A stretch of DNA of 40,676 nt from Xanthobacteraceae bacterium (GTDB lineage Bacteria > Pseudomonadota > Alphaproteobacteria > Rhizobiales > Xanthobacteraceae): positions 1 through 40,676 of the forward strand of contig JAIEPP010000191.1 in NCBI GenBank assembly GCA_019748335.1. The letters run 5' to 3'. The position numbers were made by a program, and so were the translations under genes. Shown here in pieces: positions 8,791 through 16,253 of this stretch. Position 1 is the stretch's first letter. Each line of letters starts with the position of its first letter. Under the pieces are notes generated by a model. The model made no database searches. It saw only the letters and a list, made by a program, of their open reading frames with translations, and was not told the DNA's origin.

Positions 8791-8820
8791 AAAATAAAAA
8801 AACCGGATTTTGGTTTCAAG
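8791..8820 (-). promoter_or_regulatory. Putative RpoH (sigma-32) promoter of hsp20
   Basis: The minus strand shows CTTGAA (8815-8820), a 16-base spacer, and TTTATTT (8792-8798). This matches the alphaproteobacterial heat-shock promoter pattern CTTGAC-N16/17-CYTATNT with two differences. A start site near 8785 would give a leader of about 105 nt, the length expected of a ROSE leader. The spacing agreement is what makes the call credible; no start site has been measured. Confidence 0.6.
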
Positions 8821-8898
8821 AGGGATGTGAAAAATTTTTTGGCCGCGGCCGATCAGGTCTTAACGGAAGGTTACCGCGCTCGGCGCTCCGGGCCTGCT

Positions 8899-9615
8899 TC
8901 AGCCGCCGAGATACGCCTTCTGCACCTGCGGGTCTTCCGCCAGCGCTACGGCGGTGCCTGACAAGACGCTCTTGCCGACCTGCAGCACGGTGGCAAAGTC
9001 GGAAACTTCCAGCGCCAGTTCGATCGACTGTTCGGCGAGCAGGATGGTCAGCCCTTCCCGGTGCAGCCGCTGGAACGTGTCGTACATCGATTCCACCACG
9101 GCTGGGGCGAGGCCGAGCGACGGCTCGTCCAGCATCAGCAGTTTGGGGTCGCTCATCAAGGCGCGGCCGACCGCCAGCATCTGGCGTTCGCCGCCGGACA
9201 TGGTGCCGGCGCGCTGGTTGCGGCGCTCTTTCAGCTTCGGAAAGATTTCGTAGACGCGTTCGAGCAGCGCCGGCGCGCGGCTCTTGTCGCGCAGCGGCGT
9301 CGCGCCGAGCATCAGATTGTTTTCGACGCTTTGCTGCACGAACAGCCGCCAGCCCTCCGGCGACAGCGCCAGTCCCTTGCGCACGATCGAAAACGCCTGC
9401 TGGCCGCCGATCTCCTCGCCGCCGAAGCGGATCGATCCGGCATGGACCGGGATCAGGCCGGCGATCGCGTTGAGCACCGTGGTCTTGCCGCCGCCATTGG
9501 AGCCGAGCAGCGCCACCACGCTGCCCTCGGGCACATCGAGCGACACATCGGACACGCCGATCAGGTCGCCGTAGCGGACTTCGAGATGCTGGATGGAAAG
9601 TAGCGCCCCGGTCAT
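8899..9615 (-). CDS. livF: Branched-chain amino acid ABC transporter ATPase LivF
   Basis: A 238-residue ABC ATPase energising uptake of branched-chain amino acids or related compounds. Walker A is GSNGGGKT (about residues 37-44), the signature is MSGGERQML, and Walker B is LLMLDEPSLGL. The C-terminus YLGG is typical of LivF. Its start overlaps the livG stop by 4 bp (ATGA), so the pair is coupled. It is the last gene of the livKHMGF cluster. The hsp20 promoter begins less than 80 bp beyond its stop, so hsp20 may also receive read-through from this operon. The real substrate may be an amide, urea or aromatic acid, since this family is broad. Confidence 0.93.
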   Translation of the reverse strand: MTGALLSIQHLEVRYGDLIGVSDVSLDVPEGSVVALLGSNGGGKTTVLNAIAGLIPVHAGSIRFGGEEIGGQQAFSIVRKGLALSPEGWRLFVQQSVENNLMLGATPLRDKSRAPALLERVYEIFPKLKERRNQRAGTMSGGERQMLAVGRALMSDPKLLMLDEPSLGLAPAVVESMYDTFQRLHREGLTILLAEQSIELALEVSDFATVLQVGKSVLSGTAVALAEDPQVQKAYLGG

Positions 9616-10379
9616 GTCGCAGGTCCGCCCATCAATTCCACTGGCGTATGACCGGCGGCGGCCTTGGCGGCGCGGGTGCCGAGATAGGCCGCGATCACGG
9701 CGGGATTGGCGGTGACCTCGCGCGGGCTGCCGCGCGCGATTTCCTTGCCCTGATGGAACACCACGACGCGGCTCGCCAGCGACATGATGACTTCCATGAT
9801 GTGCTCGACAATCACGAGCGTGATGCCGGAACGATGAATGTCGCGCACCAGGTCGATCGCAAGCCGTACCTCGCTCTGGGTCAGGCCGGCCATGGCCTCG
9901 TCGAGCAGCAGAACCTTGGGCTCGGTGGCCAGCGCACGCGCGATCTCCAGCCGCTTGCGGCCGGGCGTGCCGAGCGAACGCGCGGGCGCGTCCGAAAGCC
10001 TGACCATGCCGACGCGCTCCAGCACGGCGCGTGCCTTCGTCTCGGCTTCCGCGCGATGCGGCGTGCGCAGGAAGGCGCCGATCATGACGTTCTCCAGCAC
10101 CGTCATGCCTTCAAAGGTCTGCGGCACCTGGAATGTACGGGCCAGACCCAGCCGCGCCCTCGCCTCTGGCGTCATGGCCGTTATGTCATGGCCTTCGAAC
10201 AGCACCTTGCCCGAGGTCGAAACGAGATCGCCGGTCAGGCAGTTGAATAAAGTCGACTTGCCGGCGCCGTTCGGGCCGATGAGGCCGAGAATGTCGCCCT
10301 GCTCCAGCGTGACGCTGGCGCCGTCGACCGCCTTGAAGCTGCCAAAGGCCTTTGTGACGTTGCGGGCTTCAAGGAGCAT
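9612..10379 (-). CDS. livG: Branched-chain amino acid ABC transporter ATPase LivG
   Basis: A 255-residue ABC ATPase, partner of LivF. Walker A is GPNGAGKST (residues 35-43), the Q-loop lies in RTFQVPQTFEGMTVLENVMIG, Walker B is VLLLDEAMAGL, and the switch His is in VIVEHIMEVIM. The C-terminal extension after YLGT (about 23 residues) is longer than in many LivG proteins. The ABC signature is divergent: where LSxGQ is expected the sequence reads SLGTPGRKRLEIARAL. That is a known type of variation in this subfamily, but it deserves notice. It overlaps livM by 11 bp, indicating a single operon. Confidence 0.93.
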   Translation of the reverse strand: MLLEARNVTKAFGSFKAVDGASVTLEQGDILGLIGPNGAGKSTLFNCLTGDLVSTSGKVLFEGHDITAMTPEARARLGLARTFQVPQTFEGMTVLENVMIGAFLRTPHRAEAETKARAVLERVGMVRLSDAPARSLGTPGRKRLEIARALATEPKVLLLDEAMAGLTQSEVRLAIDLVRDIHRSGITLVIVEHIMEVIMSLASRVVVFHQGKEIARGSPREVTANPAVIAAYLGTRAAKAAAGHTPVELMGGPAT

Positions 10380-11358
10380 GGGGTGCTCCCTGTGCAGCGG
10401 GTGCCTCGGCAGGCTTGTGTTTCGCCCAGAGCCGGTTGATCAGCGCCAGAATGCCACCGGGCTGGAACCGGGCGATGATCACGATGATGGCGCCATAGAC
10501 GACGAAGGTGAGTCCCGCGCCCTTGCCGCCCAACACGTTGTTGGAGATTTCCTCCAGCGGCACCAGGATCGCAGCCCCCACCAGCGGACCGAACAGCAGG
10601 CCGGCGCCGCCGAGCGCCGCCATGATCAGCATCTTCACCGAAATGAGAATGCCGAGGCCGGACTCGGGATCGACGAAGCCGAACATCATCGAATAGAGCG
10701 CGCCGGCGACGCTGGTGAGCCCCGCGCTCAGCATATACGCATAGAGCTTGACCCGGCTCGCCGGCGCGCCAAGCGAACGCGCCGCGCGCTCGGAATCCTT
10801 GATCGCGCGCAGATAGAAGCCGATCCGGCTGTTGGTCATCCACCAGGTGATGCCGAGCGTGATCAGAAGCACGGTGAGGAACAGATAGTAATAAGGCAGC
10901 GCCGAGATGAAGGAGAGATCGAACACCGTGCGCGGCACGGTCGGACCGCTGAGGCCGACGGCGGCACCGAGAAATTCGGTGTTGGTCACGATCAGCCGCG
11001 CCAGTTCGGCGACCGCGATGGTCGCCATGCTGAAATAGTGCCCGGACAGCCGCAGCGTCGGCACGCCGATCACGGCCGCGATCGCAACACTGGCAGCGAT
11101 GCCTGCGGGAACGCCGACCATCGGCGGCAACGCGAAATGCGAATAGGCCGCCATCGAGGCATAGGCGCCGCAGCCAAAGAACACGACGTGGCCGACCGAG
11201 ACCTGGCCGGCATAGCCGCCGACGATATTCCAGGCCGATGCCGCGATCGCATAGAGCAGGATCAGCGCGCCCAGTCGCTGCTGGAACGGGGTCGTGAACA
11301 CCAGCGGATACAGGATGATCAGCGCGAGCGCGACCGTGGGCCAGAGGAAGCGCCGCAT
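10369..11358 (-). CDS. livM: Branched-chain amino acid ABC transporter permease LivM
   Basis: A 329-residue inner-membrane permease with about nine hydrophobic segments, starting MRRFLWPTVALALIILYPLVF. The family segment SVGHVVFFGCGAYASM and the cytoplasmic EAA-like loop (FYLRAIKDSERAARSLG) that contacts the ATPases are clear. The ATG at 11358 was chosen because it overlaps the livH stop by one base (TGATG), a common coupling arrangement; the open frame runs 15 codons further up inside livH. It forms the membrane channel with LivH. Confidence 0.93.
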   Translation of the reverse strand: MRRFLWPTVALALIILYPLVFTTPFQQRLGALILLYAIAASAWNIVGGYAGQVSVGHVVFFGCGAYASMAAYSHFALPPMVGVPAGIAASVAIAAVIGVPTLRLSGHYFSMATIAVAELARLIVTNTEFLGAAVGLSGPTVPRTVFDLSFISALPYYYLFLTVLLITLGITWWMTNSRIGFYLRAIKDSERAARSLGAPASRVKLYAYMLSAGLTSVAGALYSMMFGFVDPESGLGILISVKMLIMAALGGAGLLFGPLVGAAILVPLEEISNNVLGGKGAGLTFVVYGAIIVIIARFQPGGILALINRLWAKHKPAEAPAAQGAPHAP

Positions 11359-12221
11359 CACATCTTGCCCATCAAGCCTTGCGGCCGGAACCAGAGGAAG
11401 CACAGGAACAGCGAATAGACCACGATGTCCTTGTAGACCGCGCCGATCCAGTAGGCCGAAACCGATTCGATGACGCCGATCAGAAGCCCCGCGACCAACG
11501 CGCCCGGCACGCTGCCGAAGCCGCCGAGCGACACCGTGACAAAGGCGACGATGCCGAGCGTCTCGCCGACGGTCGGCGCGATATAGAAGAAGGTCGCAAT
11601 CAGCGCGCCGGCAAGGCCGGTGGCGCCGGCCGCGATCGCCCAGGCGATCGCCTGCATGCTGTCGGGGCGGATGCCCATCAGTTGCGCCGCGGTGGCATCT
11701 TCGGAAACCGCCAGCATTTTTGATCCCAGCGAGGTGCGCGTCAGCAGCAGGTGCAGCCCGAGCGTCACCAGCAGCGCGACGACACCGGCCAGGAGGCGCG
11801 ACGCCTGCAGTTTGATGCCGAGCACATCATAGGTGCCGCCGACCAGATCGCCCGGCAGCGTGAGAAAGTTGGCGCCGAAAGCCCAGAACACGGAATAGCG
11901 CAGCAGCAGCGCGAGCCCGAAGGTGCCGAGAATCTGGGCCAGCATCGGCCCCTTCATCACGCTGCGGATCAATCCGAAATAGACGATGACACCGACCGTC
12001 GCCAGCACCAGCGCCGCCACCGGCGCGCCGACGAACGGTCCGACGCCGAGCAGCGTCCAGACCATGAAGGCGACGTACATGCCGAGCATGACGAAATCGC
12101 CATGGGCGAAATTGACGACGTTCATCATGCCCCAGATCAGCGTGAGGCCGGATGAAAACAGCGCATAGACCGCGCCGAGCAACAGGCCGCCGACGATCAC
12201 CTGAACGAGGATGGAGGACAT
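11358..12221 (-). CDS. livH: Branched-chain amino acid ABC transporter permease LivH
   Basis: A 287-residue permease with about eight membrane segments. The N-terminal SSGLTLIWGMMNVVNFAHGDFVMLGMYVAF and the central loop MLAVSEDATAAQLMGI are LivH hallmarks. The C-terminus LFLCFLWFRPQGLMGKM is the usual ending. It is separated from livK by 92 bp containing a hairpin that probably lowers transcription of the membrane and ATPase genes relative to the binding protein. Confidence 0.95.
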   Translation of the reverse strand: MSSILVQVIVGGLLLGAVYALFSSGLTLIWGMMNVVNFAHGDFVMLGMYVAFMVWTLLGVGPFVGAPVAALVLATVGVIVYFGLIRSVMKGPMLAQILGTFGLALLLRYSVFWAFGANFLTLPGDLVGGTYDVLGIKLQASRLLAGVVALLVTLGLHLLLTRTSLGSKMLAVSEDATAAQLMGIRPDSMQAIAWAIAAGATGLAGALIATFFYIAPTVGETLGIVAFVTVSLGGFGSVPGALVAGLLIGVIESVSAYWIGAVYKDIVVYSLFLCFLWFRPQGLMGKM

Positions 12222-12280
12222 ATCAGCGGCTTGGGCTCGTGCGATCGCGACCGGGGAAAATCAAACTGGACGAAATGGAA

Positions 12281-12304
12281 AAGGGCGGGACGCCTGCCCG
12301 CCCT
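12281..12304 (-). terminator. Attenuator-like terminator after livK
   Basis: AGGGCGGG (12282-12289) and CCCGCCCT (12297-12304) are perfect 8-bp arms with a seven-base loop. On the minus strand the stem is followed by TTTT then CCATTT. It sits 9 bp after the livK stop and before livH, the classic place for partial termination that keeps the periplasmic binding protein in excess over the transporter. Confidence 0.7.
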
Positions 12305-12313
12305 CAAAACCGG

Positions 12314-13567
12314 TTACCAACCCTTGTACGGCAATGCCGGGGCGGTCTTGGCGAGCTGCTTCGGCCACACCGGCACGTAGTTCTCGCCATCCTGCAACTG
12401 GATCACCAGTCCGGCGGCGAGGACGTTCTGGCCCTTGTCGTCGAACTTGACGCCCTTGTAGCCCATGATCAACTGATCGGGCTTGAGGTCGGTCGCTTTC
12501 AGCGCCGCCTGGATCTTGGCGGGATCGGTCGAACCGGCACGGTCGATCGCCTCGGCCAGCACGAAGAAGCCCTGCATCTGGCGCGCCGCGGTATCGTCGA
12601 GATCATCGCCACCGCTCTTCTTCTTGTACATCTCGTTGATCAGGAAGGTCGGCGTTCCCTTGGCCCCGATCGCGAAGGACGAGCGATTGAACAGTCCCTG
12701 CGTGAGCTTTCCTGCGGTCTTGATGAACGACGGATCGGAGAAGCCGGAATTGTCGGCGATGATCATCGGCGGCTTGTAATCCAGCGCCTGCATGGTCTTG
12801 GCGTACAGGATCGCATCCGACGTATAGCTCACCATGATCACGACATCCGGCTTCTTGTCCTTGAGCTGCAGCACCTGGCTCTGCACGTCGGTGGTGTTGG
12901 CGGCGTAGGGAATATCCAGCGCGATCGAGAGGCCGTTCTCCTTGAAGACCGAGGTGATGACGCTCGCGACGGAAGTGCCGTATTCAGTGTTCTCGTGGAC
13001 GATCGCGACATTGTCGGTCTTGATTCCACCGGCTTTCATGTCCTTGAGGAACTCAAGATAGATCTTGGCGAAATCGGACGCCACCGGGGTCACGCGGAAG
13101 AACCACTTGAAGCCGCGCTCGGTCAGGTTGGCCGCGACCGACTCGCCGTTGACGAAGGGAATGCCGTACTTCTCGGCGATCGCACTCGCGGTCAGCGTGA
13201 TGCCCGACTGATAGGCGCCCGCAAGCGCAACCACCTTTTCTTCGGTGATCAGACGAAGTGCCTGATTTTGCCCGACGGCGGGGCTGCCCTGATTGTCGGC
13301 GAAGACGACCTCGATCTTGGCGCCGCCGAGCCCCTTGAGGCCTGCGTTGCTCGTGAGCGGCAGATTGCCGAGACCGCCGCTGCCGGTGTTGATGATCTCC
13401 ACGGCGGTTTCGATCGCGGCCTTGCCGTGCACGCCGGCGCTCGCGGCGTTGCCGCTGAGGGGGAAGACCACACCGATCTTGACGGCCTGCTGGGCCGATG
13501 CGCCACCTGCTAGCGCGACCGACATGGCGGCCGCAGAAAGCAGCCCTGCGATATGCTTCAATCTCAT
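12314..13567 (-). CDS. livK: Branched-chain amino acid ABC transporter substrate-binding protein
   Basis: A 417-residue periplasmic binding protein. The ATG at 13567 has AGGAG nine bases upstream, and the first 26 residues form a signal peptide ending ASAQQ. The mature part starts AVKIGVVFPLSG, the standard opening of the type I periplasmic fold (Peripla_BP_6), with VVALAGAYQSGITL, IVHENTEYGTS and MIIADNSGF as later family segments. The open frame continues more than 300 codons upstream, but that extension overlaps the neighbouring gene and is not protein-like. It is the first gene of its transport cluster and sets its specificity, which cannot be deduced beyond the family level. Confidence 0.93.
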   Translation of the reverse strand: MRLKHIAGLLSAAAMSVALAGGASAQQAVKIGVVFPLSGNAASAGVHGKAAIETAVEIINTGSGGLGNLPLTSNAGLKGLGGAKIEVVFADNQGSPAVGQNQALRLITEEKVVALAGAYQSGITLTASAIAEKYGIPFVNGESVAANLTERGFKWFFRVTPVASDFAKIYLEFLKDMKAGGIKTDNVAIVHENTEYGTSVASVITSVFKENGLSIALDIPYAANTTDVQSQVLQLKDKKPDVVIMVSYTSDAILYAKTMQALDYKPPMIIADNSGFSDPSFIKTAGKLTQGLFNRSSFAIGAKGTPTFLINEMYKKKSGGDDLDDTAARQMQGFFVLAEAIDRAGSTDPAKIQAALKATDLKPDQLIMGYKGVKFDDKGQNVLAAGLVIQLQDGENYVPVWPKQLAKTAPALPYKGW

Positions 13568-13776
13568 TTTGAAAATCTCCTGGAGGTACCGCCCGATGTC
13601 TGGCTCTTGAGAGCTCTGGATCAGCCCGGGTATGGCAACCCGCTGCTTTCCCTGTTCTTTGGTCCGCTCAGCATCGCACGCTTGGTTGGCATCGGCAAGT
13701 TGGGCGGTCCGCCACATGTCGTCCCCCACGGCCGTCGATCGGACGGGTACGGCCGCGATGTTGCGTTCCCGGGCGG

Positions 13777-14508
13777 TCAAGCCGTGCGAGCGACATAAAC
13801 GGTGTTGGTCGCGGTGTGCTCGCCTGCGGCATTGTCGAAGGTCACGACATGGGTCGCCGAGGTTGCAAAGACATCCGACAACACACGTTCGAATAGCTGG
13901 TCCGGCGGATCGTTCGACCACAATGCAAAGACGCCGCCGGGCTTGAGGTGTTCGGTCAACCGGGCGAGCCCCGCCTTCTCGTACAAGGCGGCGTTGCTTG
14001 GATGCAGCAGCTTTCGCGGCGAGTGGTCGATGTCGACCAGCACCGCATCGAAGCGGCGCGCCGGCGTGCGCTTGTCGTAGCCATCGGCGGAAAGCGTCAT
14101 CGCAAAAAAGTCGCCATGGACCAGGCGGCAGCGCGGATCGCCGGTCAATTGCTTGCCGAGCGGCAACAAGCCCTGCTCGTGCCACTCGATCACCTCGGCC
14201 AGCGCATCGACCACGACGAGCGATCGCACGCTCGAATGTTCCAGCACGGCCTGCGCGGTGTAGCCAAGCCCGAGCCCGCCGACGACGACATCGAGATCCC
14301 GGCGCGCTGGCGCCTCGCGCGTCAGCGCCGCCAGCCCCAGCCGCGCCAGATCGATCTCGGCCGCAGTGAACTGGCTCGACATCAGGTATTCGTCGCCGAG
14401 CTTGATTTCGTAGACATCGACGCCGGAGCTGGGCGAGCGTCGCCGCCGCAGGCTGAGCGCCCCGATCGGCGTCGGGCGATAATCCAGCTCCTCGAAAAAC
14501 ACGCTCAT
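13777..14508 (-). CDS. Spermidine-synthase-like class I methyltransferase-fold protein
   Basis: A 243-residue cytosolic protein with the Rossmann-type fold of spermidine synthases. GGLGLGYTAQAVL is the nucleotide-binding glycine loop, SLVVVDALAEVIEWHE the acidic second strand, and FDAVLVDIDHSPRKLLHPSN the catalytic-loop region. The start chosen is MSVFFEELDYRPTPIGALSLRRR, the usual beginning of this rhizobial subfamily; a start 16 codons earlier is possible, and the ribosome site is weak either way. The polyamine substrate cannot be confirmed, since several members of this fold are not polyamine synthases. It stands alone, transcribed toward livK. Confidence 0.85.
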   Translation of the reverse strand: MSVFFEELDYRPTPIGALSLRRRRSPSSGVDVYEIKLGDEYLMSSQFTAAEIDLARLGLAALTREAPARRDLDVVVGGLGLGYTAQAVLEHSSVRSLVVVDALAEVIEWHEQGLLPLGKQLTGDPRCRLVHGDFFAMTLSADGYDKRTPARRFDAVLVDIDHSPRKLLHPSNAALYEKAGLARLTEHLKPGGVFALWSNDPPDQLFERVLSDVFATSATHVVTFDNAAGEHTATNTVYVARTA

Positions 14509-14721
14509 TCGCCCCGCCCTGACCGCGGCGCCAAGCCGCCTGCAAAAGGCCGGCATTCAGGCCCGGCCGCCCCCCACATAGCCGGACGCTCCGCTTGCCA
14601 AAGCCGGGAGCTAGCGGGTAGAAGGGCCCCACTTGGACGCGATTTGCTGATCCGTCGCAAGCAATAGCCCAGCGACCACCCTAAGCCACTGAATAAGCTT
14701 AGGTATTATCGCTGGACCTGT

Positions 14722-14795
14722 TGGGGAATGGTGTAACGGTAGCACAACAGACTCTGACTCTGTTTGTCTAGGTTCGAATCCTAGTTCCCCAGCCA
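14722..14795 (+). tRNA. tRNA-Gln (anticodon CUG)
   Basis: TGGGGAA (14722-14728) pairs with TTCCCCA (14785-14791), followed by discriminator G and an encoded CCA (14793-14795). The D-arm carries GGTGTAACGGTAGCAC, and the anticodon stem ACAGA/TCTGT encloses the loop CTCTGAC, giving anticodon CTG (reads CAG). The T-arm is TAGGTTCGAATCCTA. All arms are intact, so the gene is functional. A truncated integrase begins 62 bp downstream on the same strand, making this the likely integration site of a past mobile element. Confidence 0.97.
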
Positions 14796-14857
14796 GACTC
14801 CGAAATAACTGAACTGCCTTAACGCTTTAGATCGACCGCTCTGAACTCCGGCAGCCG

Positions 14858-15667
14858 ATGGTCCACCATGATGGTCCACGGGAGCCCAAAATTCCATTGC
14901 CTACTTACCTGCGCCGTCGCGGCCATACATGGTTTTTGCGGTGGAAATGGCCGAGCCGCCTTGCGGCTTTCGGCTTCTCGGGGGAGCTTGTTCGCAGCCT
15001 TCTGACCAGCGACTTTCGCATCGCTCGCCGGCGGGCGCTCACGCTTGTCCTGCAAATCGAAACCATGACCGTGGCCAATCAGCTACCAAAGCGAGCCGAA
15101 CTGGAAAGCGCGATCCGGCACTGGATCGACGATTCGGTTTGGCGCCAGGAGATCAGACGAGCGGAGACCGGCGGCCTCGATTTTCTTGAGCCCCACGAAA
15201 TCGAAAAAATGGGCCGCGAGGACGCAAGGGAGCTCGACGGCCTTTTTCGGTATGCGTCGAACATGTTCGCGCCTCAGCAGAAGGCCGTGATCGGGCGCAT
15301 GCTGACCGGTGGCACCCCCGACGAGCTGCACCGCTCGATTATAACCGCGGCGGCGCGCCAAATCGGGATTACAAAGGACCCCGGTACGGTGGCCGGAAGA
15401 CTGGTCGAACGTACCATTTTGCGCGGTTACGCAACCCTGCTCGACGAGTTGCGGCATCCCATTACGGAGATCCCCAGGGTCTCTCCAACTGAAGAGAAAA
15501 CAGCCCCGCCAGCCGCGTTCATATTTACGGAGTTTTGGAGAGCCTTCGAGCGCCACAAACTGGATAATCGGGAGTGGAAGGCCGATACAGCGTCGAATGC
15601 CGAAGGCACCAAGAACATTTTTGACAAGCTTTTCCCGGCGGTCACCGTGTCGCAGTTCGCCGAATGA
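14858..15667 (+). pseudogene. Truncated tyrosine recombinase (phage/island integrase), N-terminal part
   Basis: A 269-residue frame beginning MVHHDGPREPKIPLPTYLRRRGHTWFLRWKWP. 'PTYLRRRGxTWFLRWKWP' is the start of integrases with the DUF6538 N-terminal domain. The middle matches the helical core-binding region in style (FIFTEFWRAFERHK ... EGTKNIFDKLFPAVTVSQFAE), but the frame stops there. No catalytic domain (the R...HxxR...Y residues) is present in any frame before 15.94 kb. A TTG in the PLPTYL segment is an alternative start. ATGGTCCAC occurs twice at the beginning (14858 and 14870). Its position right behind tRNA-Gln in the same orientation is the standard arrangement for a tRNA-integrating element. 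The element itself seems to have been deleted, leaving this stub. The 270 bp after it hold no gene that I can see. Confidence 0.75.
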
Positions 15668-15940
15668 ATGGCTTGCATCGGCCTAGGCTCCGCTGAGTTT
15701 GGGGCATAGGATTGCACGTTCGCGTTGTATCGTTCGCCGCGGCTAAAAGTTTCCATGCAAGATCACTTCCCGTCCAAGGCCCGCGGCGCAGGCACTGCGA
15801 TTTGAACGATGCTGCAGTTTTATGGTTGTTGCGCCTAGGGGCGGCCTCGATCCATCTCGGCAAAACGGTCGGGGTATACTCATCCTGCGAAGTGAGCATA
15901 ACTCCTGCCCAGAGGAGATACGTCCCGTCGTCGTCTCGCT

Positions 15941-16156
15941 TCAGTGCTTGGGCGGGGCCGAAAAGACCAACGACATATCCTCAAATTCCTCGATCGGGAG
16001 TTTGTTCGCGACGGCCGAGGTCTGGCGTTGCTGCGACGACGCCGTACCAGTTGTCGCAGTGACACGATAGCCCAGCAGCGAGTGCGACGGCAGCACGGTG
16101 ATTGCAGCAGCAAGCAGGGCGACTGCGACAAATCCAGAGATCATCAAACGGTTCAT
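15941..16156 (-). CDS. Small exported or membrane-anchored hypothetical protein
   Basis: A 71-residue protein starting MNRLMISGFVAVALLAAAITVLPSHSLLGYRV, with GGAGG seven bases before the ATG. Residues 4-24 form a signal peptide or anchor; the remaining ~45 residues are polar and end LPIEEFEDMSLVFSAPPKH. It follows the WD40/cytochrome c gene by 97 bp on the same strand and may be cotranscribed. I do not recognise a named family; no cysteine or cofactor motif is present. Confidence 0.65.
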   Translation of the reverse strand: MNRLMISGFVAVALLAAAITVLPSHSLLGYRVTATTGTASSQQRQTSAVANKLPIEEFEDMSLVFSAPPKH

Positions 16157-16253
16157 GGGAACCTCCGTTGGGAGAAGCCCACCCCGTGTTTGCCTTAGCT
16201 CAACGCCCGACGCGCAAATGTGAACTGAATCACAGACCGCGTTCACGCTTTCT

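Noticed and set aside
8831-8850. GGCCGCGGCC followed by A and T runs as a livF terminator
   Set aside because: The self-complementary decamer cannot form a proper stem with loop, and the A-run precedes the T-run, so it is not a standard terminator.
9838-11418. 526-residue plus-strand frame opposite livG and livM
   Set aside because: It has no family resemblance and repeated His/Arg/Asp-rich stretches; the opposite strand encodes clear transporter proteins.
15694-15714. Minus-strand AATCCTATGCCCCAAAC, resembling the tRNA-Gln 3' end, as a possible att copy
   Set aside because: It is in the opposite orientation to the tRNA and matches only about a dozen interrupted bases, so it does not qualify as a direct-repeat attachment site.
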